A stretch of 9,254 bases of DNA, from contig JARXKR010000085.1 of assembly GCA_030271565.1 (NCBI GenBank), positions 1 through 9,254 of the forward strand, in the 5' to 3' direction. Made by a program: the position numbers and the translations under genes. Origin of the DNA: Pseudomonadota bacterium. GTDB lineage: Bacteria > Pseudomonadota > Alphaproteobacteria > Sphingomonadales > Sphingomonadaceae. The notes under the pieces were generated by a model. It was not told the DNA's origin and did not search any database. It saw only the letters and a list, made by a program, of their open reading frames with translations. This document shows positions 1 through 6,047 of this stretch, one piece after another (the first letter of the stretch is position 1; each line of letters opens with the position of its first letter).

Positions 1-53
1 CAGATATATAATGACACTTATTGGGTGCCTCCTCCGCTACCATTCACGAGGTT
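1..53. other. non-coding edge downstream of mmsB
   Basis: No gene is seen in these 53 bases. There is no hairpin followed by a T run on the minus strand, so no intrinsic terminator for mmsAB is visible. The first ten bases (cagatatata) repeat exactly the AT-rich -10-like island upstream of mmsA at 2484-2493, in the same orientation. Confidence 0.4.
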
Positions 54-932
54 TCAGGACTGGAGGGTCTTGATGATCCCGGAGAAGTCGGTTCCACCAT
101 TGCCGGCCGCAGTGAACGCTTCGTAGAGCTCGGCCGCACGCGCACCCATGGGCACTTCCGCTCCCGCGCTCTCGGCTGCTTCCATTGCCAGCTTGAGGTC
201 CTTGAGCATCAAGGCTGCGGCGAACCCGCCTTGATAGCCGTTGTCCGCCGGGCTCGCCGGGCCGACCCCTGCGACCGGGCAATAGGAGGTCATCGACCAC
301 GACTGGCCCGAAGCCTTGCTCGAAATGTCGTAAAAAGTCTGCAGGTCCAGACCGAGCTTTTCGGCCAGTGCAAAGGCTTCGCAAGTCGCGATCATGGTCG
401 CACCGAGGATCATGTTGTTGCAGATTTTCGCGGCTTGGCCCGCGCCCGATTGCCCGGCGTGGATCACAGCCTTGCCCATTGCCGTGAGGATTGGTTCGGC
501 CCGCGAAAAGGCCGCGTCGCTGCCGCCGACCATGAAGGTGAGGGTGCCGCCATTGGCCGCAGCAATCCCGCCCGAGACCGGGGCATCGACCATTGCGTAG
601 CCTGCCGCCGCAGCCGCACCGGCGACCTTGCGGGCGGTAGCCACATCGATGGTCGAGCAATCGAGCAGCAAAGCGGTCGTTGGTGCCTGTCCGATCACAT
701 CTGCGCCGTAGACATTCTCGACGATCGCCCCGTTGGGCAGCATCGAGACCACCGCGTCAACACCCTGGACGGCTTCGCGAACGGTCGGCAACACCGCACA
801 GCCGTTGCCCTGCGCGCGCGCCGCCGCCTCGGCCGAAAGGTCGAAAGCGCGGACTTGGTGCCCGGCCTGGACGAGGTTGGCGGCCATCCCGCCGCCCATG
901 TTGCCAAGGCCGATGAAAGCGATTGTGCTCAT
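54..932 (-). CDS. mmsB: 3-hydroxyisobutyrate dehydrogenase
   Basis: NAD-dependent oxidation of 3-hydroxyisobutyrate to methylmalonate semialdehyde, a cytosolic step of valine degradation. The 292-residue protein has the beta-hydroxyacid dehydrogenase layout. A Rossmann motif GLGNMG lies at residues 9-14 region (N-terminal), the substrate-binding signature DAPVSGG at 116-122, and the catalytic stretch GAGQAAKICNN with Lys169 and Asn173. A second conserved Lys sits in LMLKDLKL near 244. Length is normal for the family (about 290-300). I chose the ATG at 932 over an in-frame TTG at 947: it gives the usual MSTIAFIGLG N-terminus and has a strong GAGGAG ribosome site at 940-945, 7 nt away. That site lies over the mmsA stop codon, 11 nt upstream of this start, so the two genes form one operon and are probably translated together. 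No clear terminator hairpin follows in bases 1-53. Related family members (tartronate semialdehyde reductase, 6-phosphogluconate-like enzymes) are less likely because mmsA is adjacent. Confidence 0.95.
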   Translation of the reverse strand: MSTIAFIGLGNMGGGMAANLVQAGHQVRAFDLSAEAAARAQGNGCAVLPTVREAVQGVDAVVSMLPNGAIVENVYGADVIGQAPTTALLLDCSTIDVATARKVAGAAAAAGYAMVDAPVSGGIAAANGGTLTFMVGGSDAAFSRAEPILTAMGKAVIHAGQSGAGQAAKICNNMILGATMIATCEAFALAEKLGLDLQTFYDISSKASGQSWSMTSYCPVAGVGPASPADNGYQGGFAAALMLKDLKLAMEAAESAGAEVPMGARAAELYEAFTAAGNGGTDFSGIIKTLQS

Positions 933-943
933 AATCAGGCTCC

Positions 944-2443
944 TCAACCCATCGTTGGGATGACGAAGGCGTTACCGCCATCTGGCGAGCCATCAGGCCA
1001 GCGCGCGGTGACGGTCTTGACCTTGGTCCAGAACTTCACGCCTTCCATGCCGTGCTGGTTGGTGTCGCCAAAGGCACTGCGCTTCCACCCGCCAAAGGTG
1101 TGGTAGGCGACCGGCACCGGGATCGGCACGTTGATCCCGACCATCCCGACATTGACCCGCGCGGCGAACTCGCGCGCGGCATGCCCGTTGCGCGTGAAGA
1201 TCGCGACGCCGTTGCCGTACTGGTGCTTGCTCGGCAGCGCGACCGCTTCCTCGAAGTCCTTGGCGCGGACGATCTGCAGCACGGGTCCGAAGATCTCGTT
1301 GTGGTAGCTGTCCATCTCGGGGGTGACATGATCGAACAGCGTCGGGCCAACGAAAAAGCCGTTCTCATGGCCCTGCAGAGTGAAGCCGCGGCCATCGACC
1401 ACCAGTTCGGCGCCTTCGCTGGCGCACTTGGCGATCCAGCCTTCGACTTTGGCCTTGTGCTCGGCGGTGACCACCGGGCCGTAATGCGCCTCGGCATCGG
1501 TCGAGACCCCGACCCGCAGCGCGGCGATTGCGGGGATCAGCTTGGCGCGCAGCCGCTCGGCGGTGTCCTCGCCCACCGGCACCACAACCGGCAGCGCCAT
1601 GCAGCGTTCGCCAGCTGAACCGAACGCCGCTCCGGCGAGATCGTTGACCACCTGGTCGAGGTCGGCGTCGGGCATGACGATGCCGTGGTTCTTGGCCCCG
1701 CCCATTGCCTGGACGCGCTTGCCGGCGGCGACCCCGCGGTTGTAGACATAGTGTGCAATGTCGGAGGAGCCGACGAAGCTGACCGCGCCGATTGCCGGGT
1801 GATCGAGGATCGCATCGACCATTTCCTTGTCGCCGTGAACGACCTGGAAGATGCCATCGGGTAGCCCCGCCTCGAGCCACAGTTCGGCCAGCCGCATCGG
1901 CACCGAGGGATCGCGTTCGCTCGGCTTGAGGATGAAGGCATTGCCGGTCGCCATTGCGACAGCGCCCATCCACAAGGGGATCATCGCGGGGAAGTTGAAC
2001 GGGGTGATCCCCGCGCCGATGCCGAGCGGCTGCCGCATCGAATAGACGTCGATCCCCGGGCCTGCGCCTTGGGTGTACTCGCCCTTGAGCACATGCGGGA
2101 TGCCGCAGCAGAACTCGACGACTTCAAGCCCGCGCTGGATATCGCCCTTGCTGTCGGCGATGACCTTGCCGTGCTCGCTCGACAGCAGCGCCGCAAGCTC
2201 GTCCATGTGGGTTTCGACCAGTGCCTTGAAGTTGAACATCACCCGCGCGCGGCGCTGCGGATTGGTCGCGGCCCAGGCGGGCTGCGCGGCCAGGGCTGCG
2301 GCTACCGCGCGCTCGAGCATCGCAGCATCGCCCAGCGCAACCTCGGCCTGCACCGCGCCGCTGTTGGGATCGTAAACCGGGCTTTTTCGCGCAGGCGCAG
2401 TGCCGCCGGTGCCGCCGGCGATGAAGTGATCGATCAAACGCAT
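944..2443 (-). CDS. mmsA: methylmalonate-semialdehyde dehydrogenase (CoA-acylating)
   Basis: Converts methylmalonate semialdehyde, NAD+ and CoA to propionyl-CoA, CO2 and NADH, the last step of the mms branch of valine degradation. The 499-residue protein is full length for the aldehyde dehydrogenase superfamily. Visible landmarks are TPFNFP with the oxyanion Asn150, VSFVGSS at the cofactor site (221-227), SAGERC with the catalytic Cys281, and NEIFGPVL (382-389). The position that holds the general-base Glu in hydrolytic ALDHs (ELGGK) reads MGGAKNHG (247-254) here. Loss of that Glu is typical of the CoA-dependent methylmalonate-semialdehyde dehydrogenases. The ATG at 2443 is preferred over the adjacent TTG at 2446. 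A GAAAGG ribosome site lies at 2452-2457, 8 nt upstream. It is the first gene of the mmsA-mmsB pair. An AT-rich -10-like island and a 21-bp dyad lie just upstream. Confidence 0.96.
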   Translation of the reverse strand: MRLIDHFIAGGTGGTAPARKSPVYDPNSGAVQAEVALGDAAMLERAVAAALAAQPAWAATNPQRRARVMFNFKALVETHMDELAALLSSEHGKVIADSKGDIQRGLEVVEFCCGIPHVLKGEYTQGAGPGIDVYSMRQPLGIGAGITPFNFPAMIPLWMGAVAMATGNAFILKPSERDPSVPMRLAELWLEAGLPDGIFQVVHGDKEMVDAILDHPAIGAVSFVGSSDIAHYVYNRGVAAGKRVQAMGGAKNHGIVMPDADLDQVVNDLAGAAFGSAGERCMALPVVVPVGEDTAERLRAKLIPAIAALRVGVSTDAEAHYGPVVTAEHKAKVEGWIAKCASEGAELVVDGRGFTLQGHENGFFVGPTLFDHVTPEMDSYHNEIFGPVLQIVRAKDFEEAVALPSKHQYGNGVAIFTRNGHAAREFAARVNVGMVGINVPIPVPVAYHTFGGWKRSAFGDTNQHGMEGVKFWTKVKTVTARWPDGSPDGGNAFVIPTMG

Positions 2444-2637
2444 CAATTTGGCCTTTCAAATGGGCAAGACTCAGTCATGCCCCCAGATATATACCCAGAC
2501 AACCGGCAATGCTGCCTTTGTTCTGATTGGGCTCAAGCGAAGTGGAGCCGGCTGGACCGATAAAAAACGCTGGCCTTGGCTGTGCGACGCGGCGTAGCGG
2601 ATTGCGGTATCCGCACCCAAACGATGGACAACCCGAC
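2444..2637. promoter_or_regulatory. divergent intergenic control region between mmsA and SDR gene
   Basis: These 194 non-coding bases separate two start codons facing away from each other, so promoters for both directions should lie here. On the mmsA side, the minus strand reads TATATATCT at 2493-2485, an AT-rich island in GC-rich surroundings that could act as a -10 element. No good -35 hexamer is visible at normal spacing. A dyad at 2462-2482 would fall at about the expected transcription start (listed separately). On the SDR side I see no convincing promoter hexamers. A short run of A residues occurs near 2563-2568, and small alternative hairpins lie at 2597-2615. Confidence 0.55.
2462..2482. 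promoter_or_regulatory. imperfect 21-bp dyad, candidate operator of mmsAB
   Basis: Left arm GGGCA-A-GAC (2462-2470) and right arm GTC-A-TGCCC (2474-2482) are inverted copies around the central TCA. Eight of nine positions pair; the exception is A2467 against A2477. The dyad lies 18 bp upstream of the mmsA start codon and just downstream of the -10-like island, where a repressor would block transcription. The symmetry is seen directly; operator function is inferred. The regulator is unknown and not encoded in this window. Confidence 0.4.
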
Positions 2638-3384
2638 ATGGTCAGAGACCCGCTATTCGATTTTACCGGCAAGGTCGTGCTGGTCACCGGGGGGAGCCGC
2701 GGGCTCGGCTATCAGATGATCAAGGCCTTCGCAGAGCGCGGGGCTGACGTGATCATCGCCAGCCGCAAGCTGGACAATTGCGAAAAGGTAGCAATGGAGT
2801 GCCGCGCGCTGGGACGCCGCGCCTTGGCTTTGGCTGCACACGTCGGGCGCTGGGCCGAATGTGACGCGTTGATCGAAGCAGCCTATGCCGAATTCGGGCG
2901 GGTCGATGTGCTGGTCAATAACGCCGGCATGTCGCCGCCGTGCCCGAGCCACGAGATGACCGAGAGCCTGTTCGATTCGGTGCTCAACCTCAACTTCAAG
3001 GGGCCCTTCCGGCTCGCCAGTCAGATCGGCCACCGCATGGCGCAAGGCGAGGGCGGGTGCATCATCAACATCAGCTCGACCGGCGCGTTGATGGCGCTGC
3101 CCGGGGTGGTACCCTACGGTGCGGCCAAGGCTGCGCTTAATGCCATGACCGTGTCGCTGAGCCGCGAATATGCGCCCAAGGTGCGGGTCAACACGATCAG
3201 CGCCGGGCCGTTCCTGACCGACATTGCCGAGGCGTGGGACCCGGAAAAGCGCGAAAGCCAGCCGGTCGCATTGGGCCGCCCGGGCAATCCCGAAGAGATC
3301 GTCACCGCCGCATTGATGCTGGCCAGTCCGGCCTCGTCTTACACCACCGCTGCTCTGGTACGGGTCGACGGCGGGCAACTTTAA
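2638..3384 (+). CDS. short-chain dehydrogenase/reductase (SDR family, classical type)
   Basis: A 248-residue cytosolic NAD(P)-dependent oxidoreductase; the substrate cannot be told from sequence. All classical SDR signatures are present: cofactor motif TGGSRGLG at 17-24, NNAG at 94-97, NLNFKG with the active-site Asn119, Ser147 in NISST, and YGAAK with Tyr160 and Lys164. Arg43 just after the second beta strand (IIASRK) hints at NADP(H) preference, by family knowledge. The usual adenine-contacting Asp after the third strand is replaced by His68 in AAHVGRW. The reading frame is open upstream to a TTG at 2527. I chose the ATG at 2638 because MVRDPLFDFTGK is the normal SDR N-terminus and the upstream 37 residues look like untranslated leader. 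The ribosome site is weak (GATGGA at 2623-2628). A quinone oxidoreductase gene follows 27 nt downstream on the same strand, probably in the same transcript. Ketoacyl-ACP reductase FabG is an alternative name, but nothing nearby supports fatty-acid synthesis. Confidence 0.9.
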   Translation: MVRDPLFDFTGKVVLVTGGSRGLGYQMIKAFAERGADVIIASRKLDNCEKVAMECRALGRRALALAAHVGRWAECDALIEAAYAEFGRVDVLVNNAGMSPPCPSHEMTESLFDSVLNLNFKGPFRLASQIGHRMAQGEGGCIINISSTGALMALPGVVPYGAAKAALNAMTVSLSREYAPKVRVNTISAGPFLTDIAEAWDPEKRESQPVALGRPGNPEEIVTAALMLASPASSYTTAALVRVDGGQL

Positions 3385-3411
3385 GATCGCAGCCGCAAAG
3401 GAACATTCCCC

Positions 3412-4389
3412 ATGAAAGCCATTCGCGCTGAAATTGCTCGTCAGGGCGGTCCCGAAGTGATCGAGATGCACGAGGTCGAAGTGCCTGCGCCGGGAGCGGG
3501 CGAAGTCACCGTGGTCCAGTCGGCGGTCGGGCTCAATTACATCGACACCTACCATCGCGGCGGCGTGTACCCGGTCAAATTGCCAAGCGGGCTGGGACTC
3601 GAAGCCGCCGGGACTGTCGCGGCATTGGGGGAGGGGGTGACGGGCCTCAGGGAAGGGGACCGCGTCGCCACTTTCGGCCCGGCAATGGGCGCCTATGCCA
3701 GCGCGCGTAACGTGCCCGCGGCGAGCCTGTTCGTCCTGCCCGATGACATCGACGAGCGGACAGCGGCTGCTGCCTTGCTCAAGGCCGCGACCACCGAGTT
3801 CCTGGTCGAGCGCTGCGCCAAGGTGCAGGCCGGCTGGCCGGTGCTGGTCCACGCCGCGGCGGGCGGGGTGGGGCTGCTGCTGGTGCAATGGCTCAAGCAA
3901 AAAGGCGCGATGGTGATCGGCACGGTCAGCACTGCGGCCAAGGCAGATGCAGCGCGCGGTGCCGGGGCCGACCATGTGATCCGCTATGACAGCGAGCCGG
4001 TCGCGCCGATGGTGCGCGAATTGACCGGCGGGGACGGGGTTCGCGTCGTGTTCGACGGGGTGGGTATGGCGACTTGGCAAGCAAGCCTCGATTCAACGGC
4101 GCGGCGCGGCTTGATAGTCAGCTACGGCAACGCCGATGCGCCGGTAACCGGAATCGGGCTGGGCATGCTGGCTGCAAAGGGTTCGCTGTTTTGCACCCGG
4201 CCAACGCTGTTCGATTACTACGCCGATCCATCCGAGCGCGCTGCCGGAGCAGCGCTGATCTGGGACATGATTGGCTCGGGCAAAGTTAAGGTGACGGTAG
4301 GGCAGACCTGGCCGCTGGCGCAGGCCGCCGATGCTCACCGCGCTTTGGAAGCGCGCGAAACGACCGGTTCGACGCTACTCATTCCCTAA
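3412..4389 (+). CDS. NADPH:quinone oxidoreductase / zinc-independent medium-chain dehydrogenase
   Basis: The 325-residue protein belongs to the medium-chain dehydrogenase/reductase superfamily, quinone oxidoreductase (QorA/zeta-crystallin-like) branch. Such enzymes reduce quinones or activated enones with NADPH in the cytosol. It shows the family stretch NYIDTYHRGGVYP at 42-54, GLEAAGTV at 62-69, and the nucleotide-binding AAGGVG at 149-154 within HAAAGGVGLL. GSLFCTRPTLFDY at 257-269 also matches the QorA-type C-terminal region. The cysteine cluster of zinc alcohol dehydrogenases is absent. Length matches E. coli QorA (about 327). The ATG start has a good AAAGGAA site at 3397-3403, 8 nt away. 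It sits 27 nt after the SDR gene, so co-transcription is likely. Its last 15 bp overlap the 3' end of the convergent CoA-transferase gene. The true substrate (quinone, enone or enoyl-CoA) is not resolved by sequence. Confidence 0.92.
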   Translation: MKAIRAEIARQGGPEVIEMHEVEVPAPGAGEVTVVQSAVGLNYIDTYHRGGVYPVKLPSGLGLEAAGTVAALGEGVTGLREGDRVATFGPAMGAYASARNVPAASLFVLPDDIDERTAAAALLKAATTEFLVERCAKVQAGWPVLVHAAAGGVGLLLVQWLKQKGAMVIGTVSTAAKADAARGAGADHVIRYDSEPVAPMVRELTGGDGVRVVFDGVGMATWQASLDSTARRGLIVSYGNADAPVTGIGLGMLAAKGSLFCTRPTLFDYYADPSERAAGAALIWDMIGSGKVKVTVGQTWPLAQAADAHRALEARETTGSTLLIP

Positions 4390-5457
4390 CTCTGGCACCG
4401 AGCCTGGCCGCCATGGTGGATCGCCGGCAAACCTGATCGGTGGAGCGATGTGCTGGCGCCCATCGGCCATCTGGATCAGGCCGCGTTCGATAATATGTGG
4501 CGCGTCGAGCGCCTCGCGGAAATCGAGCACCGGGGCGAAGGCGACGTCTTTGTCCGCCATCCATGCGGTCCATTCGTCCCGGCTACGCTGGATGAACGTG
4601 TCGCGCAGGAAGTCGATCAGTACATCTTGCTGGCCAGCCTCGGCTTGGGCGAGCGGGATCAGGTCGGTGCGCTCGAGCGCGGTGAGCAGATTGACCGCAA
4701 ACTTGAGCTCGCGCCCGCCGAGCGCGACGTACTGGTCGTCGCTGGTGCGATAGACTTGGTAGAACGCCGCACCGCCGAGCGAACGCTGCTCGCTCGAACG
4801 CGGAGCGGGACCGCCCGCAATCGCGCCGCTGGCGGTGTGCGCGCACCACGGCAGCAGGCTGTCGAACATCGCGATGTCGAGGTAGTCGCCCTGGCCGGTA
4901 CGTTCGCGTGCCAGCAGCGCCATCAATACGCCGGACAGCCCGGTCAGCCCCGCTGCCATGTCCGATGACGCCACCCCCGGCACCACCGGCGCGCCGTCGG
5001 GCCCGTCGTTGACCGCAAGGAACCCGGCGAGCGCCTGCACCGCCAGGTCGTGCGCGGGATGGTGCGCCAACTCGCCGTGTTGGCCGAACGCGCTGATCGA
5101 GCAATAGACGATTGCCGGATTGATCGCGCGGACTGCCTCGTAATCGAACCCCAGCCGCGCGATCACCCCGGGTCGGAACCCTTCAAGAAACACGTCGGCC
5201 TCAGCAATCAGTGCGGTCAGTTCGGCTTTGCCTGCCGCGCTTTTCAAGTCGAGCACGCGGCTGTGTTTGCCGCGATTGAGCTGGGTGAACCACACCGATT
5301 GGCCGTTCTCGAACGGGCCCTGACTGCGCACCGGCTCGCCGCCGGGAGGTTCGATCTTGTACACCCGCGCGCCGTGGTCGGCCATCATCACGCTAAGCAT
5401 CGGGCCGGGCAAGAATTGCGTCAGGTCGACTACGGTGATCCCATCCAGCTTGCCCAT
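4375..5457 (-). CDS. family III CoA transferase (CaiB/BaiF type)
   Basis: A 360-residue cytosolic enzyme that moves CoA between carboxylic acids, or racemises 2-methylacyl-CoA in the AMACR subgroup. The N-terminal region LDGITVVDLTQFLPGPM (4-20) and MADHGARVYKIEPPGGEPVR (25-44) are classic for the family. So are NRGKHSRVLDLK (61-72), ADVFLEGFRPGV (87-98) and SISAFGQHG (120-128). Asp137 in PAHDLAVQ aligns by eye with the catalytic Asp of formyl-CoA transferase and AMACR. I chose the ATG at 5457; an upstream in-frame ATG at 5499 adds 14 residues that look unlike the family and overlap the preceding gene. Neither start has a good ribosome site. The stop of the DUF1330-like gene is one base upstream (TGA-C-ATG), so translation by reinitiation is likely. 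The neighbouring SDR and quinone oxidoreductase genes suggest acyl-CoA catabolism, but the substrate is unknown. The 3' end overlaps the convergent quinone oxidoreductase by 15 bp. Confidence 0.92.
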   Translation of the reverse strand: MGKLDGITVVDLTQFLPGPMLSVMMADHGARVYKIEPPGGEPVRSQGPFENGQSVWFTQLNRGKHSRVLDLKSAAGKAELTALIAEADVFLEGFRPGVIARLGFDYEAVRAINPAIVYCSISAFGQHGELAHHPAHDLAVQALAGFLAVNDGPDGAPVVPGVASSDMAAGLTGLSGVLMALLARERTGQGDYLDIAMFDSLLPWCAHTASGAIAGGPAPRSSEQRSLGGAAFYQVYRTSDDQYVALGGRELKFAVNLLTALERTDLIPLAQAEAGQQDVLIDFLRDTFIQRSRDEWTAWMADKDVAFAPVLDFREALDAPHIIERGLIQMADGRQHIAPPIRFAGDPPWRPGSVPELGNE

Positions 5458-5461
5458 GTCA
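5455..5461 (-). promoter_or_regulatory. stop-start junction TGACATG, likely translational coupling
   Basis: On the minus strand, the TGA of the DUF1330-like gene (5461-5459), one C, then the ATG of the CoA-transferase gene (5457-5455) are contiguous. The bases before that ATG contain no purine-rich ribosome site. Ribosomes finishing the upstream gene could therefore reinitiate here. The junction is seen directly; coupling is inferred. Confidence 0.6.
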
Positions 5462-5980
5462 GGGTTTGCCGGCCGGTGCTTGCGGAACCGCGGCGGCATT
5501 GAAGGGGGCGGAGTAGGTGTTGTCGCCCACTATACCGACCATGTCTGCGCGCAGCGGTGCTTCCGGGTAGATCGCGACGGTCAGGTCGGCTGCTGAGGGG
5601 TTGGATCGCAGCGCCTTCACTTGACCCTGGTAGGTCTGGCTGTGCCAAAAGGCCAAAGCGTTGGCCCGGCACGGGAAGCGCACAATCTTTGTGCTTTGCG
5701 CGCTGCCCTCAAGCACATCGACCGGGCGATCGGCCGCAAGTTCGTAGCCGCCAAGCTGCTGGTACAGCCCGCTCGCTGCCACCGCCCGAGCGTACGCCTG
5801 CATTCGTGCCGCATCGCGCACCGGGCCGGATACAATCAACAGGACCGGTTCATCGCAGGTGTCGTCCATCGGCGCGGCGGCGCGACCTGCCGTCAGGGGT
5901 TTCGTCGGGGTGACAGCCGAATCGATTGCCGGAACTCCGGCCTGCGCCGTGAAAGCCAACCAAAGGGCCAATCCGATCAT
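5459..5980 (-). CDS. exported DUF1330-domain-like protein
   Basis: A 173-residue protein of unknown biochemical function. Residues 1-14 (MIGLALWLAFTAQA) form a short hydrophobic segment ending in AQA before Gly15, consistent with a Sec signal peptide. There is no lipobox cysteine. The core at about 45-140 has DUF1330 (ferredoxin-like, dimeric alpha/beta barrel) features: VLLIVSGPV, an aligned Tyr63 (AYARAV), GGYELAADRPVDVLEG at 77-92, and VRFPCRANALAFWHSQTYQ at 100-118. Two cysteines (42 and 104) could form a disulfide after export. The tail after about 150 is Ala/Pro-rich and looks disordered. The frame is open upstream to 6085. I chose the ATG at 5980 for its signal peptide and AGGAG site (5988-5992) 7 nt away. 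It leads a two-gene unit with the CoA transferase and is divergent from the phosphatase gene. Family assignment is by eye. Confidence 0.75.
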   Translation of the reverse strand: MIGLALWLAFTAQAGVPAIDSAVTPTKPLTAGRAAAPMDDTCDEPVLLIVSGPVRDAARMQAYARAVAASGLYQQLGGYELAADRPVDVLEGSAQSTKIVRFPCRANALAFWHSQTYQGQVKALRSNPSAADLTVAIYPEAPLRADMVGIVGDNTYSAPFNAAAVPQAPAGKP

Positions 5981-6047
5981 TCGATAACTCCTGTGTTGCG
6001 GTGCGCGGGTTCTTGCACTGCGGCATGCATCCTGCCAAGCGGCAGCC
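5981..6047. promoter_or_regulatory. 67-nt divergent intergenic region with hairpin at phosphatase start
   Basis: Both flanking genes must be expressed from this short gap or from inside each other. The minus side carries AGGAG at 5988-5992 for the DUF1330-like gene. On the plus side, CTGCC (6032-6036), AAGC, GGCAG (6041-6045) form a perfect 5-bp stem with a 4-nt loop ending 2 nt before the phosphatase ATG. It occupies the position where a ribosome site would be, and none is visible. No clear -35/-10 pair is seen. Confidence 0.4.

Noticed and set aside
21..1106. 361-residue open frame on the plus strand opposite mmsB and the mmsA 3' end
   Set aside because: It overlaps genes with full catalytic motifs. 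Composition is shadow-like and no ribosome site is seen.
2597..2615. Overlapping short hairpins (GCGGAT/ATCCGC and TGCGG/CCGCA) upstream of the SDR gene, considered as a riboswitch or attenuator
   Set aside because: Stems of 5-6 bp in GC-rich DNA are common by chance. There is no leader peptide, T-run or known riboswitch core.
2527..2637. N-terminal extension of the SDR from a TTG at 2527
   Set aside because: The added 37 residues do not resemble the SDR family and lack a ribosome site. The ATG at 2638 gives the standard N-terminus.
2653..4080. 475-residue open frame on the minus strand across the SDR and quinone oxidoreductase genes
   Set aside because: It is antisense to two well-supported genes, and its translation is Arg/His/Gly/Asp-rich with no recognisable motif, as expected from GC-rich shadow frames.
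4375..4440. Possible bidirectional terminator between the quinone oxidoreductase and CoA-transferase genes
   Set aside because: The coding regions overlap and I find no stem-loop with a T run on either strand.
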